NCBI GenBank assembly: GCA_027066995.1
Contig: JAMOMQ010000101.1
Coordinates: forward strand, 1 to 33,011
Origin: Flavobacteriales bacterium
GTDB taxonomy: Bacteria > Bacteroidota > Bacteroidia > Flavobacteriales > Flavobacteriaceae
Length of the DNA stretch: 33,011 nt
Direction: 5' to 3'
A program made the position numbers and the translations under genes. The notes below the pieces were generated by a model, which saw nothing but the letters and a program-made list of their open reading frames with translations, was not told the origin of the DNA and made no database searches. Each line of letters begins with the position of its first letter. Position 1 is the first letter of the stretch. This document shows, piece after piece, positions 15,557 through 28,300 of this stretch.

Positions 15557-17887
15557 ATGAGTGGACAAAATTTTTTACAAGAATTAAACGATGCCCAACG
15601 TGCGCCCGTAATGCATAAAGACGGACCTTTAATGGTTATTGCCGGTGCAGGTTCGGGTAAAACCAGGGTGCTGACTTATCGTATTGCTTATTTAATGCAA
15701 CAAGAGGTTGATCCTTTTAATATTTTATCTTTAACTTTTACCAATAAAGCAGCCCGCGAAATGAAAGAACGGATTGCAAAAATTGTAGGAGAGAGCGAAG
15801 CCAAAAATATTTGGATGGGCACATTCCACTCTATTTTTGCACGTATTTTGCGTTCGGAAGCTGATAAATTGGGTTATCCTCGTGATTTTACCATTTACGA
15901 TTCGGCAGATAGCCTGCAACTCATTAAACAAGTTATCAAAGACCTAAATCTTGATTCGGATATTTATAAGCCCAAACAAATACAAAGCCGGATATCAAAA
16001 TTTAAAAATAACCTTATTACCGTCAAAGCTTATTTTAATAATCCCGAATTGATGGAAGCCGATTATTATGCCAAGCGACCGGAGATGGGTAATATTTACC
16101 AACGTTATGTCGATCGTTGTTTTAGAGCAGGTGCTATGGATTTTGACGACTTATTACTTAAAACCAATGAACTACTAACGCGGTTCCCCGATGTGTTAGC
16201 CAAATACCAACAGCGTTTTCAATATATTTTGGTTGATGAGTATCAAGATACCAATCACTCACAATATTTGATTGTCAAAGCTTTGTCTAACAGACATCAT
16301 AATTTGTGTGTTGTGGGTGATGATGCACAAAGTATTTATAGTTTTCGTGGTGCCAATATCCAAAATATTTTTAATTTTCAACGCGATTATCCCGAAGCCG
16401 AAGTGTATAAATTGGAACAAAACTATCGTTCTACAAAAAATATTGTAGGAGCGGCTAACAGCTTGATTGAAAAAAATAAAGATCGTTTGCCCAAAGTGGT
16501 TTGGACCGGTAACGAAGAAGGTGAAAAAATAAAAGTCATACGCACATATACAGATACCGAAGAAGGGCGTTTTGTGGCTTCGGATATTTTTGAACATCAA
16601 ATGCGATTGCAATTGCAACCACAAGATTTTGCCATTTTATATCGCACCAATTCGCAATCGCGGGCTATGGAAGACGCTTTACGAAAAAAAGGCATTCCTT
16701 TTCGTATATACGGCGGTTTGTCTTTTTACCAACGTAAAGAAATTAAAGATATACTGGCTTACCTGCGTTTGGTTATCAACCCTAAAGATGACGAAGCTTT
16801 AAGACGTGTTATTAATTTTCCGGCACGGGGTATTGGAGCTACTACTATGGATAAACTGTTATTGGCTGCCGATCAATATAAAGTAGCTTTGTTTGATATA
16901 GTGGAAAATGTTCATAAAATCAACATCAACCTAAACCAAGGCACCAAGAGAAAATTGGCTGATTTTGCTCTAAAAATTAAAAGTTTTCAAGCTTTGGCCA
17001 AAGAAAAAGATGCTTTTGAACTGACGGATTATATTATTAAAAATACAGGATTATTGCAAGAGTATCGTAAAGATATTACACCGGAAGGTATAAGCCGTGT
17101 AGAAAATATTCAAGAATTGATGAATGCCATTCAAGATTTTATAGATGCCCAAAAGGAAGAGCCTGATGCAGATATCAGCCTGACTTCTTATTTACAAGAC
17201 GTGGCTTTGTTTACCGATTTGGACAAAAAAGACGATGACCCCAATAAAGTTACTCTGATGACTGTGCATATGGCCAAAGGTTTAGAATTTCCATACATAT
17301 ATATAGTAGGTATGGAAGAGGACTTATTTCCATCGGGAATGTCAGTTAATACACGAGCGGAATTGGAAGAAGAACGCCGTTTGTTTTACGTAGCTTTAAC
17401 ACGTGCCGAAAAAAAAGTTACTATTAGTTTTGCCGAATCGCGTTACCGTTGGGGTAAACTTAATTATACAGAACCCAGCCGGTTTATATCCGAAATAGAT
17501 GATAAATATTTGGAATTTAATTATAAACCCGGCGATTTATCAGGCAACCCGTTCTTAGATGCCGACCTTTTTGATTCTAATGACCATAATGTTTCTAAGA
17601 GCAAAAATTTAAAACCAAAGAAATATCAAGCCAACAAAATATCTGCCGTAAAGAAAAATCCAAATCCCATGCCTAAAAATCTTAAAAAAATCTCAGATTT
17701 GGGCGCAGGAAGCAGTGTGGAAAATGTTGTGGTTAAAATAGGAGATACAGTTGAACATAGCCGTTTTGGTAAAGGTTTGGTTATAGACTTGGAAGGCAAA
17801 GGTTCTAATAAAAAAGCCATTATTAAATTTGATGCCGGGGGTGAAAAAAAATTATTATTAAAATTTGCCAAGTTGAATATTTTGTAA
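15557..17887 (+). CDS. UvrD/PcrA/Rep-type ATP-dependent DNA helicase
   Basis: A superfamily 1A helicase of 776 residues that would unwind DNA 3' to 5' in repair and at stalled forks. The Q-motif LNDAQRAPV is at 10-18, Walker A AGAGSGKT has Lys35, and motif II VDEYQDTN is at 226-233. GDDAQSIYSFRGA (motif III), QNYRST (motif IV), VTLMTVHMAKGLEFP (motif V) and LFYVALTRAEK (motif VI) follow. The C-terminal 50 residues (VKIGDTVEHSRFGKG...) match the PcrA/UvrD Tudor-like domain that contacts RNA polymerase. The sequence does not separate PcrA from UvrD naming. The ATG sits 5 bp after the promoter element. Confidence 0.96.
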   Translation: MSGQNFLQELNDAQRAPVMHKDGPLMVIAGAGSGKTRVLTYRIAYLMQQEVDPFNILSLTFTNKAAREMKERIAKIVGESEAKNIWMGTFHSIFARILRSEADKLGYPRDFTIYDSADSLQLIKQVIKDLNLDSDIYKPKQIQSRISKFKNNLITVKAYFNNPELMEADYYAKRPEMGNIYQRYVDRCFRAGAMDFDDLLLKTNELLTRFPDVLAKYQQRFQYILVDEYQDTNHSQYLIVKALSNRHHNLCVVGDDAQSIYSFRGANIQNIFNFQRDYPEAEVYKLEQNYRSTKNIVGAANSLIEKNKDRLPKVVWTGNEEGEKIKVIRTYTDTEEGRFVASDIFEHQMRLQLQPQDFAILYRTNSQSRAMEDALRKKGIPFRIYGGLSFYQRKEIKDILAYLRLVINPKDDEALRRVINFPARGIGATTMDKLLLAADQYKVALFDIVENVHKININLNQGTKRKLADFALKIKSFQALAKEKDAFELTDYIIKNTGLLQEYRKDITPEGISRVENIQELMNAIQDFIDAQKEEPDADISLTSYLQDVALFTDLDKKDDDPNKVTLMTVHMAKGLEFPYIYIVGMEEDLFPSGMSVNTRAELEEERRLFYVALTRAEKKVTISFAESRYRWGKLNYTEPSRFISEIDDKYLEFNYKPGDLSGNPFLDADLFDSNDHNVSKSKNLKPKKYQANKISAVKKNPNPMPKNLKKISDLGAGSSVENVVVKIGDTVEHSRFGKGLVIDLEGKGSNKKAIIKFDAGGEKKLLLKFAKLNIL

Positions 17888-17932
17888 ATGCTAATTATTT
17901 AACAAAATATTTTTTATTTCTCAAAAATAGGT

Positions 17933-17940
17933 TATTTTTG
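17933..17940 (+). promoter_or_regulatory. -7 element of cinA
   Basis: TATTTTTG matches TAnnTTTG, 74 bp before the chosen ATG at 18015. The nearer ATG at 17958 is 17 bp away, so the promoter alone does not decide the start; protein similarity does. Confidence 0.4.
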
Positions 17941-18014
17941 CAGCTGTTTATTATTAAATGTTAAGAATTTGTGCTAAAAAAATAATTCAATTTAACTTTA
18001 AAACAATCCTGTTG

Positions 18015-19241
18015 ATGACTGCAGAAATTATAAATATAGGGGATGAAATATTAATCGGGCAAATAAACAATACCAATGCCCAATGGTTGGCGCAGCAATT
18101 GCAAAAACTGGGTATTGAAACTACCAAAATGACTGTTGTATCAGATCGCCCCGAAGCTATTAAAACGGCTTTGAAAAATACTGATGCAGATATTGTAATT
18201 GTTACCGGTGGTTTAGGCCCTACTTTAGACGATTTGACCAAACAAACCATAAGCGAATTTTTTGATGATCAACTTGTTTTTCATCCTGAAATAGAAAATC
18301 ACATCAAAAAAATGTTTGCCAAAATGAATTATCCTTATACGGATAACAATAAAGGGCAAGCTTATTTGCCTGCCAAGGCACAGATATTATGGAACCGTTA
18401 CGGGACTGCACCGGGAATGTGGATTGAAAAAGACCAACGGGTTTATGTCTTTTTGCCCGGCGTGCCATTTGAAATGAAACAAATTTTTACCGAAGAGGTA
18501 TTGCCCAAAATCAAAAAAATGTTTGATTTGCCGTATCTATATCATAAAACCGTTACGGTATTTGGGATAGGTGAAAGTTTATTGGCTGACAGAATTAAAG
18601 ATTGGGAGAAAGCTTTGCCAAAAAATATTAAATTGGCCTATTTGCCACATCCCGGTAGAATCAGGTTGCGTTTATCATCAAAAGGAGCTGACATCAATAA
18701 ACTCAAACAAGATATTGATATACAAATACAAAAGTTAAAAACCTATATACCGGATTTAAGCATTTCCGAGCAAGTGGAAGATTTGGCGCTGGCAGTGCAC
18801 CGGCAATTAACAGAAAAGCAAAAAACGATTGCCTTTGCAGAAAGTTGCACCGGCGGATTGTTGGTTAGTAATTTGGCTCAAATACCCGGCGCCTCGAAGT
18901 TTTTAATGGGAGCTATTGTTGCATATAATACTAAAATTAAGATTGATGTACTCAAAGTGGATCAAAAACTGATTGAAAAGTATTCTGTTGTAGACGAAAC
19001 TGTAGCCAAGGCCATGGCCGAGCATGTCAGGCAAATGATGCATGCCGATTTTGCTATTGCAACTACCGGAAATGCAGGCCCAACCAAAGGTGATAGTGAT
19101 GCCGAAGTGGGCACTTGTATTATTGCAATTGCTGATAAAAACCGGACGGAAGCCTATCGTTTTCAATTTGGGCAACCCCGCGAAAAGGCTGTAAAACGTG
19201 CAGTTTCTAAGGCTTATGAACTCCTATTAAAAAAACTGTGA
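18015..19241 (+). CDS. cinA: CinA-family protein (COG1058 plus NMN amidohydrolase-like domain)
   Basis: A two-domain CinA of 408 residues. The start at 18015 gives MTAEIINIGDEILIGQ, the canonical CinA N-terminus; the 19 extra codons from 17958 are not family-like. The N-terminal MoCF-like domain has IVTGGLGPTLDD (62-73) and FLPGVPFEM, and the family there has ADP-ribose pyrophosphatase activity. The C-terminal domain starts near AESCTGGL (Ser277, Cys278, Thr279, Gly280, Gly281) and includes ATTGNAGPTKGD; such domains deamidate nicotinamide mononucleotide in pyridine nucleotide salvage. Family members often read GxAGP with Ser-Gly at the position where this protein has T-G-N-A-G-P. It follows the helicase gene by 127 bp. 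Confidence 0.94.
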   Translation: MTAEIINIGDEILIGQINNTNAQWLAQQLQKLGIETTKMTVVSDRPEAIKTALKNTDADIVIVTGGLGPTLDDLTKQTISEFFDDQLVFHPEIENHIKKMFAKMNYPYTDNNKGQAYLPAKAQILWNRYGTAPGMWIEKDQRVYVFLPGVPFEMKQIFTEEVLPKIKKMFDLPYLYHKTVTVFGIGESLLADRIKDWEKALPKNIKLAYLPHPGRIRLRLSSKGADINKLKQDIDIQIQKLKTYIPDLSISEQVEDLALAVHRQLTEKQKTIAFAESCTGGLLVSNLAQIPGASKFLMGAIVAYNTKIKIDVLKVDQKLIEKYSVVDETVAKAMAEHVRQMMHADFAIATTGNAGPTKGDSDAEVGTCIIAIADKNRTEAYRFQFGQPREKAVKRAVSKAYELLLKKL

Positions 19242-19247
19242 TTTTTT

Positions 19248-19278
19248 TTTGGACGTATCAATAAAAAGTTTATTTTTG
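19248..19278 (+). promoter_or_regulatory. Full -33/-7 promoter of the giant surface protein gene
   Basis: TTTG at 19248-19251, a 19-bp spacer, then TATTTTTG at 19271-19278. This is the best match in the window to the Bacteroidota -33 TTTG / -7 TAnnTTTG promoter. It begins 7 bp after the cinA stop and would give an untranslated leader of roughly 85 bases. Confidence 0.65.
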
Positions 19279-19368
19279 AATAAGCAAACAAACTAACTGA
19301 ATATCTGATAATTATGTTATTTAAGTTTTTAAGTAACCAAATTGTTATTCAATTACAAACACAAGTAT

Positions 19369-22300
19369 ATGAAACATAGTTACATTTTTTTAATTTTTCT
19401 TTATTTTTCTTCGATAACTGGTTTTGCAAATTTATTTGTGCCGCCACCGGTTGACGATACTGCAACCACACCGGTTAATACCCAATTACAAGTGGCTGCT
19501 CCCGGTGTTTTGTCCAATGACGATATTAATGGCAATACGGGTTCAGATTTATCTATATCTCGTTTTACCATAAACGGTACAAACTATCCTCCCGGTCAGC
19601 CTGTTAATATACCCGGAGTCGGTACTTTTGTGATGAATGCCGACGGCAGTTACACTTTTACACCGGATAGTGGTTATACAGGCTCTTTTGATGTGACTTA
19701 TACGGCAACTGACGGGAGTTCTTCTGCTACGGCTGTTTTACATATTACAGTTGGCAATGCCAATAATAATGCACCTGCGCCTCAAGACGATTCCGTTACT
19801 ATTTTTGAAAATACAACACTTAATCAAAATGCCCCCGGTTTATTAAATAATGACTCCGACCCTGATGGAGACCCTTTAACAATTGTTTCTTTTGTTGTAA
19901 ACGGTAATACTTATTCTGCCGGAACAACCGTGCACCTGGCTGAGGGGGATTTGACTATTAATGCCGATGGTAGTTATACCTTTGTGCCTGCAAACGGATA
20001 TACCGGTAATTTGCCAACGGTAACCTATACTGTTAGTGATGGTCAAGATACCGCCACAGCACATTTATATATTACCGTTAGACCCAATGATGCTCCAAAT
20101 GCCAATGACGATTCTTATACCACACTTATTGATACAACCATTAATGAAAATGCTCCGGGCTTATTAGGAAATGATTCCGATCCCGATGGTGACCCTATTA
20201 ATATTATTTCCATTTCAATAGGGGGTAATACCTATTCGCCCGGTCAAACCATAAATTTACCGGAAGGAAATTTGACCATTTATGCCGATGGAAGTTTTAC
20301 CTTTGTACCGGCAAACGGATATACCGGTACAGTTCCGACAGTTACATATACCATTTCTGACGGGGCTGAAATTGACACTGCCAATTTGACGATAATAGTT
20401 CGAGATAATCAACCGCCAACTTTGCAAGACGATGAAGCTATAACCACTGAAGGTGTTACCATTAATGCCGGTGCCCCCGGTGTTTTGGGAAATGATTCCG
20501 ATCCCGACGGTGATCCTTTAACGGTGGTTTCTTTTACGGTTGACGGTAACACTTACTCAGCAGGACAAACGGCTCATTTGGCAGAAGGCGATTTAACTCT
20601 AAACGCTGACGGTAGTTATACATTTGTGCCTGCATCAGGTTATGTAGGACTTGTGCCAACCGTCACTTATACGGCCAGTGATGGTTTTGATACAGGCACT
20701 GCAGAATTGAATATTATTGTTGATTATGTCAATACGGACCCCGAAATATATATAAGTAGTTGTAACCAAGGTTATACCGCTTCGGGATATTACAAAATTT
20801 ATTATGATGTTTATGTCTTTAACCATAGTTATGCTTATGGTGCACAAAATCTGCAAATAACTAACGATTTAAATGCCATATTCGGTTATCATTGTATTGT
20901 AGATATTGATAGAATGTGGCTGGATTCCGGAAATACATTAGCCGGAAGTACTGATCCTGCCATGTATAATGCCAGTTCTTGGGATACCAACGAGTATGAT
21001 GAAAGTGATCCCAGTCCGGGACGTGACGGTATTTTTAATGCTGCTGCTGTTGCAAACAATACTTTATACCCCCGTCAGTATATAACATTTGGGGTTTGTA
21101 TATTAGTAGATCCCAATTGTGCCGGTGGTGCCGGTACAGGATCCGGTAATGGTGTAACTTTTGATAATGTCTTTGATTTGACATCATCTATCGGTAATTC
21201 TACAGAACACTTGTCAATAAGTGATTTTCACACTTCACAAACCACAGTAGCCGGCGGTATTCATGTGCCGGTAGATACGCCACCTATTAATGCAGACGGA
21301 ACTTATGATTTTGATTTGGTTGTAACTTTGACAAATGACGGTTCTAATACAGCCAACAATGTGCAATTTTTCTTGCCATTATATGAATTTACGGCCAACG
21401 GTATACCTATAAACTCGCAAGTCATCACTCAAACCGGTGGTCCCGGGCTTGCAACCAATGCCTCGTATGACGGAGGCGATACAACCGGTACCAATACAGG
21501 TATTTTGGCCAATAACCAAAGTTTGGCTGCCGGACAAACCGTAACTTTTAATATACATTACAATGTAGGGCCTACTTCTTTTAACGGTTACTTAGGTTTT
21601 CATGCCCCTAATCCCAGTATGACGCAAGGTAATGCAGACGTTATCCTCCCCGGTGGCGGTGGTTTGGAAAATCCGGGACAACAATCTTATGTCATTTGGT
21701 CCGATGCATTAGGTAATCATTTAGACCGGTATTATGTATTAGATAATATTACGGATATTCCTTCGTCCGAATCACAATGTACTTGTGATACTAATGGTAT
21801 TACATTGAATTATAATATTCAGTTAAGCGTAGATAAAAGTATTGTCAGTGATGTGCCGGCTGCCAGCAATTTACGTGGTAACCGTGATATCACATTCCAA
21901 ATTACCGTTACTAATAGAAGCAGTTCCAATGTTCAACTTGAAAACCCCACTTTAAGAGATAACTTAGCTGCTATCTGTGATGCCAGCCATATTATACAAG
22001 TGGGCGCTCCGGTAGTTACTGCATCTACGGCTACAGCTACACCCAATATCAATCCGGGTTTTAACGGTATATCCGACACCCATATTTTTGATGATGCGTC
22101 AGGAATTTTACAACCAGGTGAAAGTGTAACGGTACAATTTACAGTAGAATTTGACGATCCTTGTTTTGGTATTAATTATGCCGCTTTTTCTGGCAATGAT
22201 CCGTCAGGACAAAATCCCAACACCCGGTGGGACGGTGTAGAAGTATTGGTTTATCCCGATTTTGATAATGATCACCTGCCTGACAATGTTGATATAGATG

Positions 22301-25300
22301 ACGATAATGATGCAATTTTGGATGTTGATGAAGCTTGCCCCGGATTGGCCGGAGAGTATTATGGCACCAACTATTGGGTTTATAATGTTTTTTCAGCTTT
22401 AAGAAGAGTTTACAATAATACTCCTAAAGCTACTTTTATTGCTACCAGTACTAACTTTAACAACGGTAGTGGTTCTCTGGGTTATTGGACCCACCTACAG
22501 CAATTTTTAGGAGCAGACGCCTCTAGTTTGGATAACGACCCGGACAACAATCGTCGTGGTATTATTTTGTTAAAAGGTTATGTGTATATGCAAGCGGGTA
22601 ATCATAATTTCCGCGTATATGCCGATGATGGCTATCGTATTAAAGTGAATGGAAATATCGTTGCGATAAAAAATCATAATGGTAGCGCTACTACCATAAC
22701 CCATAACTCATTTAATATTCCTCAAACCGGTTATTATCCTATTGAAATTTTGTATTGGGATGCCGGTGGTTCTTACCGTTTTAAAGTAGAAGAGAGACGA
22801 TTGGGTGATGCTTATCACTATTTGGATGACACCAATACATTGCGCGATTGTGATATGGATCAAGACGGGCAAACCAATAATGTTGATTTGGATACGGACA
22901 ATGACGGTTTGACAGATATTTTTGAAGCAGGTGGAACCGATGTTGATCACGATGGACAAGTAGATTATCCGACTTCAGGAGATCCAACAAGTATGAATGA
23001 TGCCGATAATGACGGATTGGACGATGCTTATGACCTAAACCAAGGAGGTACGCCAATACCTAATACAGATTCTGACGGTGATGGTCACCCCGATTTTAGG
23101 GATATTGATAGTGATAACGATGGTATAGTCGATTATATTGAAGCCCAAACTACCTTTGGTCCAATATTATTATCTGGTACTGATGCAGATCATGATGGTA
23201 TTGACGATGCATATGATATTGATGACCTTTTACAATTAGGCATAGGCGGGTTAAATGGAACCTATATAGTTCCAATCAATACCGATGGTGTTGACCAGCC
23301 CGATTATTTGGATGATAACAGTGATAATGATGCAGATTCCGATTATGTTGAAGCTTGGGATGTTAATAATGACACCGTAGCCGATACCAATTATTCAGGA
23401 ATAGATGATGATAATGACGGCTTGGATGATGCCTTTGATACCAATCCTTCATTAGCAGATCCGACTAACGGCAATCAAACGGCATATTACTTCCCCGACA
23501 ATGATACTCCCGGCGGCGATAGAGATTGGCGTGAACAAGCTGCCAAATTGGAAGTTACAAAAGATGACGGTTACCCTTATACACCGCAAGATTTAATAGT
23601 AGGTGACGTGATAACCTATCAAATTCATGTTCATAATACCGGAACAGTACCTTTAAACAATATCAATGTTACCGATGCCAATGCCAATATTGTCAGTGGC
23701 AACCCCATTTCAACCATTGATGCGTATGATACGGTAACACTTATAGCTACACATACGGTAACACAAGCAGATATAGATGCAGGACAAATAGCCAATTCGG
23801 CTACGGCTACCACTACTTATGATGGCGATACCGTTACAGACATTTCAGATGATACAGATCCGGATTCGCCGGCTAATGATGATGACCCGACCATAACATT
23901 TGTTGCCCAGCATCCTGAAATTACAATAACCAAAGATGATCAAATGCCGTATTTGCCACAAAATATTACTTTGGGTCAAGTTATAACTTATCAAATTGTA
24001 GTTAGAAATACAGGTAATGTGACGGTCACCAACATTGTGGTAACCGATGCTAATGCTCAAATACAAGGCAATCCGGTAATTGCTTCATTAGCTCCTAACG
24101 AAACAGCCGTATTGACAGCAACCCATACAGTAACGCAAGCCGAATTGGATGCCGGTTATATTAGTAATCAAGCTGTGGGAACTTTTACTTATGACGGCAC
24201 TGTTTATGATGATGCATCGGACGATTTAGATCCAAGTTCACCTGCCGGTGACGATGATCCTACCATTACCCATATTTTGCAAAGTCCGGCTTTAACCGTT
24301 ACAAAAAATGATCAGTTGCCTTATACCCCACAAAATTTAGTGGTGGGTGATGTTATCACTTATGAAATTTTGGTTACAAATGATGGTAATGTGACTCTAC
24401 CTTTGGTTAATATTACCGATGACAATGGTGTTTTTGTCAGTGGTAATCCCATTACCAATTTGGCACCCGGTGCTACCGGCCGTGTTATAGTGCAACATAC
24501 TGTAACACAAGCGGATTTAGATGCCGGCCAAATCAGTAATTCCGCTGTAGCCTCTACCGATTTTAACGGATCTACTTATTCCGATACATCAGATGATACT
24601 GATCCCGATTCACCGGCAGGAGACAATGATCCCACTATAACCCATTTGGTGCAAAACCCAAGTATTGAAGTAACTAAAGATGATAATTTTGTCTATTTGC
24701 CTCAAAATCTTAATGTTGGTGATGTTATTAATTATGATATAGTAGTTACCAACAATGGTAATGTCAGTTTGCATAATATCAGTGTATCCGACGATAATGC
24801 CACTTTTAGCGGTAGTCCTTCTATTAGTGATTTACCGGTTGGTGCTTCTGCCACTATTACCGCAACACATACTATCACTTATGAGGATATAGATGCCGGT
24901 CAAGTTATAAACTCTGCAGTCGGAACGGTTAATTTCGGGACACAAACCGTATCAGATGTATCCGATGATACCGATCCCGGATCTCCCGGAGGCCCGGATG
25001 ATCCGACTATTACGTATATTCAACAAATTCCGGAATTAACGGTTACTAAAGATGATAACTATCCGGATACTCCGCAAAACTTAGTTGTAGGAGATGTGAT
25101 TACTTATACCATAACCGTTACAAATACCGGCAATGTAACACTTCAAAATATAACAGTAACCGATCCTATAGGAACAGTGGTGTCAGGCAGTCCCATTGCT
25201 ACATTAGCACAAGGACAATCTGCTATAGTTATTGCCAATTATACCATTACGCAGGATGACATTAATAACGGGCAGGTAAGTAACACAGCTATTGCTACTA

Positions 25301-28300
25301 CTGTTTATAATGGTAATACCATTCAAGATTTATCTGATGATACCGATACATCTTCCGGCCCCGGAGATGACGATCCTACCATTACTTATATAGCTCAAAA
25401 TGTAGAACTGACTGTAACTAAAGATGATAACCTCCCGTATAGTCCCCAAAATTTAGCCGTTGGTGATGTTATCACCTACAATATTACCGTAACCAATACA
25501 GGTAATGTAGATTTGCACAGTATTGTGGTAACAGACAGTAATGCCAATATACAAGGAAGCAATACCATTCCTATTTTACATGTCAATGAATCTGTAAATA
25601 TTACAGCAACACATACTATTACACAAGCGGAGCTTGACAATGGACAAGTTATCAACCAAGCTGTTGCCACTGTTATTTATAACGGTGTTAGTATCAGTGA
25701 TTTGTCTGATGATACCGATTTGTCTTCTCCTTCCGGAAACGACGATCCAACTATTACTTCTTTGGTTCGTAATCCCGCATTGGAAGTAACCAAAGATGAC
25801 CAATTGCCATATACGCCTCAAAACTTATCGGTTGGTGATATTATTACTTATCATATTTATGTGCGTAATACAGGTAATATGACTTTGCAAAATATTACGG
25901 TTTCCGATGCAAACGCTTCTATTGTCAGTGGTAATCCAATATTAAACTTAGCACCCGGTGCCACTGCTATGGTTGTCGCCGAACACAGTGTAACCCAAGC
26001 TGATATTGATGCCGGACAAGTGAGTAACTCTGCTGTTGCATCGGTAGATTTTAACGGACACAATTACTCTGACACTTCCGATGATACCGATGCGGGATCG
26101 CCGGCAGGTGATGATGACCCGACCATCACATTTATAATACAAACACCCGGTTTTGTGGTAACCAAAGATGATCAATTGGCATATATACCTCAAAACTTAG
26201 CCGTTGGAGATACAATTCACTATAATATTTATGTTACCAATACGGGCAATGTGACCTTAAATAACGTGATTATTAATGACAATAATGCAAGTTTTACCGG
26301 AAGTAATGTTATCAATACGCTTAATGTCAATGCTACCGAAGTTATACAAGCCACTCATGTGGTAACTTTGGCCGATATTGATGCCGGACAAGTCAGCAAT
26401 AGTGCTACAGGTACAGTAACCTATCATAATGTGGATTATACCGATGTGTCTGATGATACCGACCCAAATGCACCGGCTAACGATGATGATCCTACAATTA
26501 CGTTTATTGCACAACATCCCGAGATTACCATAACCAAAGATGATCAATTAGATTATTCGGCTCACAATTTAGCTCCGGGCGATATAATAGCTTACGAAAT
26601 TATAGTTACCAATACCGGTAATGTTACTTTGGGTAATATTGATGTAACCGATGCTAATGCCAATATTACCTCAGGCTTACCAATTACAAGCTTAGCTCCG
26701 GGTAATTCGGCAACTATTACTGCAACACATACTGTGACACAAACGGAAATTGATAATGGTCAAGTTATCAATCAAGCTGTTGGCACTACCACTTATAACG
26801 GAAGTAATATTTCCGACTTATCCGATGATACCGATCCTTTATCACCGGGAGGCGAAGATGATCCTACGATAACGTATATCGGACAAAATGCAGCTTTAGA
26901 AGTAACCAAAGATGATCAACTGCCGTATACACCTCAAAATTTTGTGGTGGGTGATGTAATAACTTATCTTATAACCATAAAAAATATCGGTAATATAAAT
27001 CTGTATAATATTCATGTCAATGATAATAATGCTACTATTCAGGGGAGCAATTTAATTTCCAGTTTGGCACCGGGTGAAACCACTACGGTTACAGCAACCC
27101 ACAGCATTACACAAGCCGAAATTGATGCAGGACAAGTTATAAATACTGCAGTGGCTACCGTTACCATTGGTGGTATACAATATACCGATTTGTCAGATGA
27201 CACTGATATAAGTTCGCCTAACGGTGATAATGATCCGACTATTACTCATATAGCCCAAAATCCGGAAATGGAAGTAACCAAAGATGATCATTTACCATAT
27301 ACGGCGCAAAACTTACAAGTAGGTGATGTTATCAATTACACTATTAAAGTTACCAATACCGGTAATGTTACGCTGCCGGTAATAAATATGACAGATAATA
27401 ATGCCAGTATTACCAGCGGTACTCCTATTCAAAATTTGGCTCCCGGTAGCACGGCTACTGTCACAGCTACACACACAGTAACTCAAGCGGATATCAATGC
27501 CGGTCAAATTGTAAATTCTGCTACAGCATCGGCACCATTCAACGGTCTGACATATACCGATGATTCAGATGATACTGACCCCGGATCGCCACAAGCAGGA
27601 CAAGATGATCCGACTATTACTCATATCGTTCAAAATCCCGGCATGGAAATTTTTAAAGATGACGGATACACATATTTACCGCAGAATTTAGCGGTAGGTG
27701 ACGTCATTACCTATAATATTACCGTTAGCAATACCGGTAATGTCGATTTGCATAATATCATTTTAACCGATACCAATGCTCAAATTCAAGGTTTGAATAT
27801 GATACCCAACTTAGGTGTGGGGCAAACACAAAGTTTTACGGCTACCCATGCCGTTACTCAGGATGATATCAATACCGGCTTTGTAAGCAATTCTGCTGTC
27901 GGAACTTGTAACTTTAACGGACAAGTGGTTTCTGATACTTCGGATGATACGGATGTCAGTTCACCAGGTGGAAATGATGATCCGACTATCACTCATATAG
28001 TCCGTGCGCCTTCATTGGTTGTTTTAAAAGATGATAATTATGATTATGTACCTCAAGATTTGCATGTAGGTGATGTCATTACTTATCAAATAACGGTTGT
28101 AAACAACGGTAATGTTACTTTGGATAATGTTGTTGTTACCGATAGCAATGCCAATATAGTATCCGGAACCCCCATTGCAACCTTAGATCCCGGAAGTTCT
28201 GCCAATGTTATTGCCAATCATTTGGTAACTCAAGCCGATATTGATGCCGGCCAAGTAATCAATTCCGCTACGGCGACAACTGATTTTAACGGCACGGCAG

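Noticed and set aside
17958-18014. Longer N-terminus for cinA
   Set aside because: CinA proteins begin directly with the M-x-AEIIxIGDE motif; the 19 upstream codons match nothing in the family.
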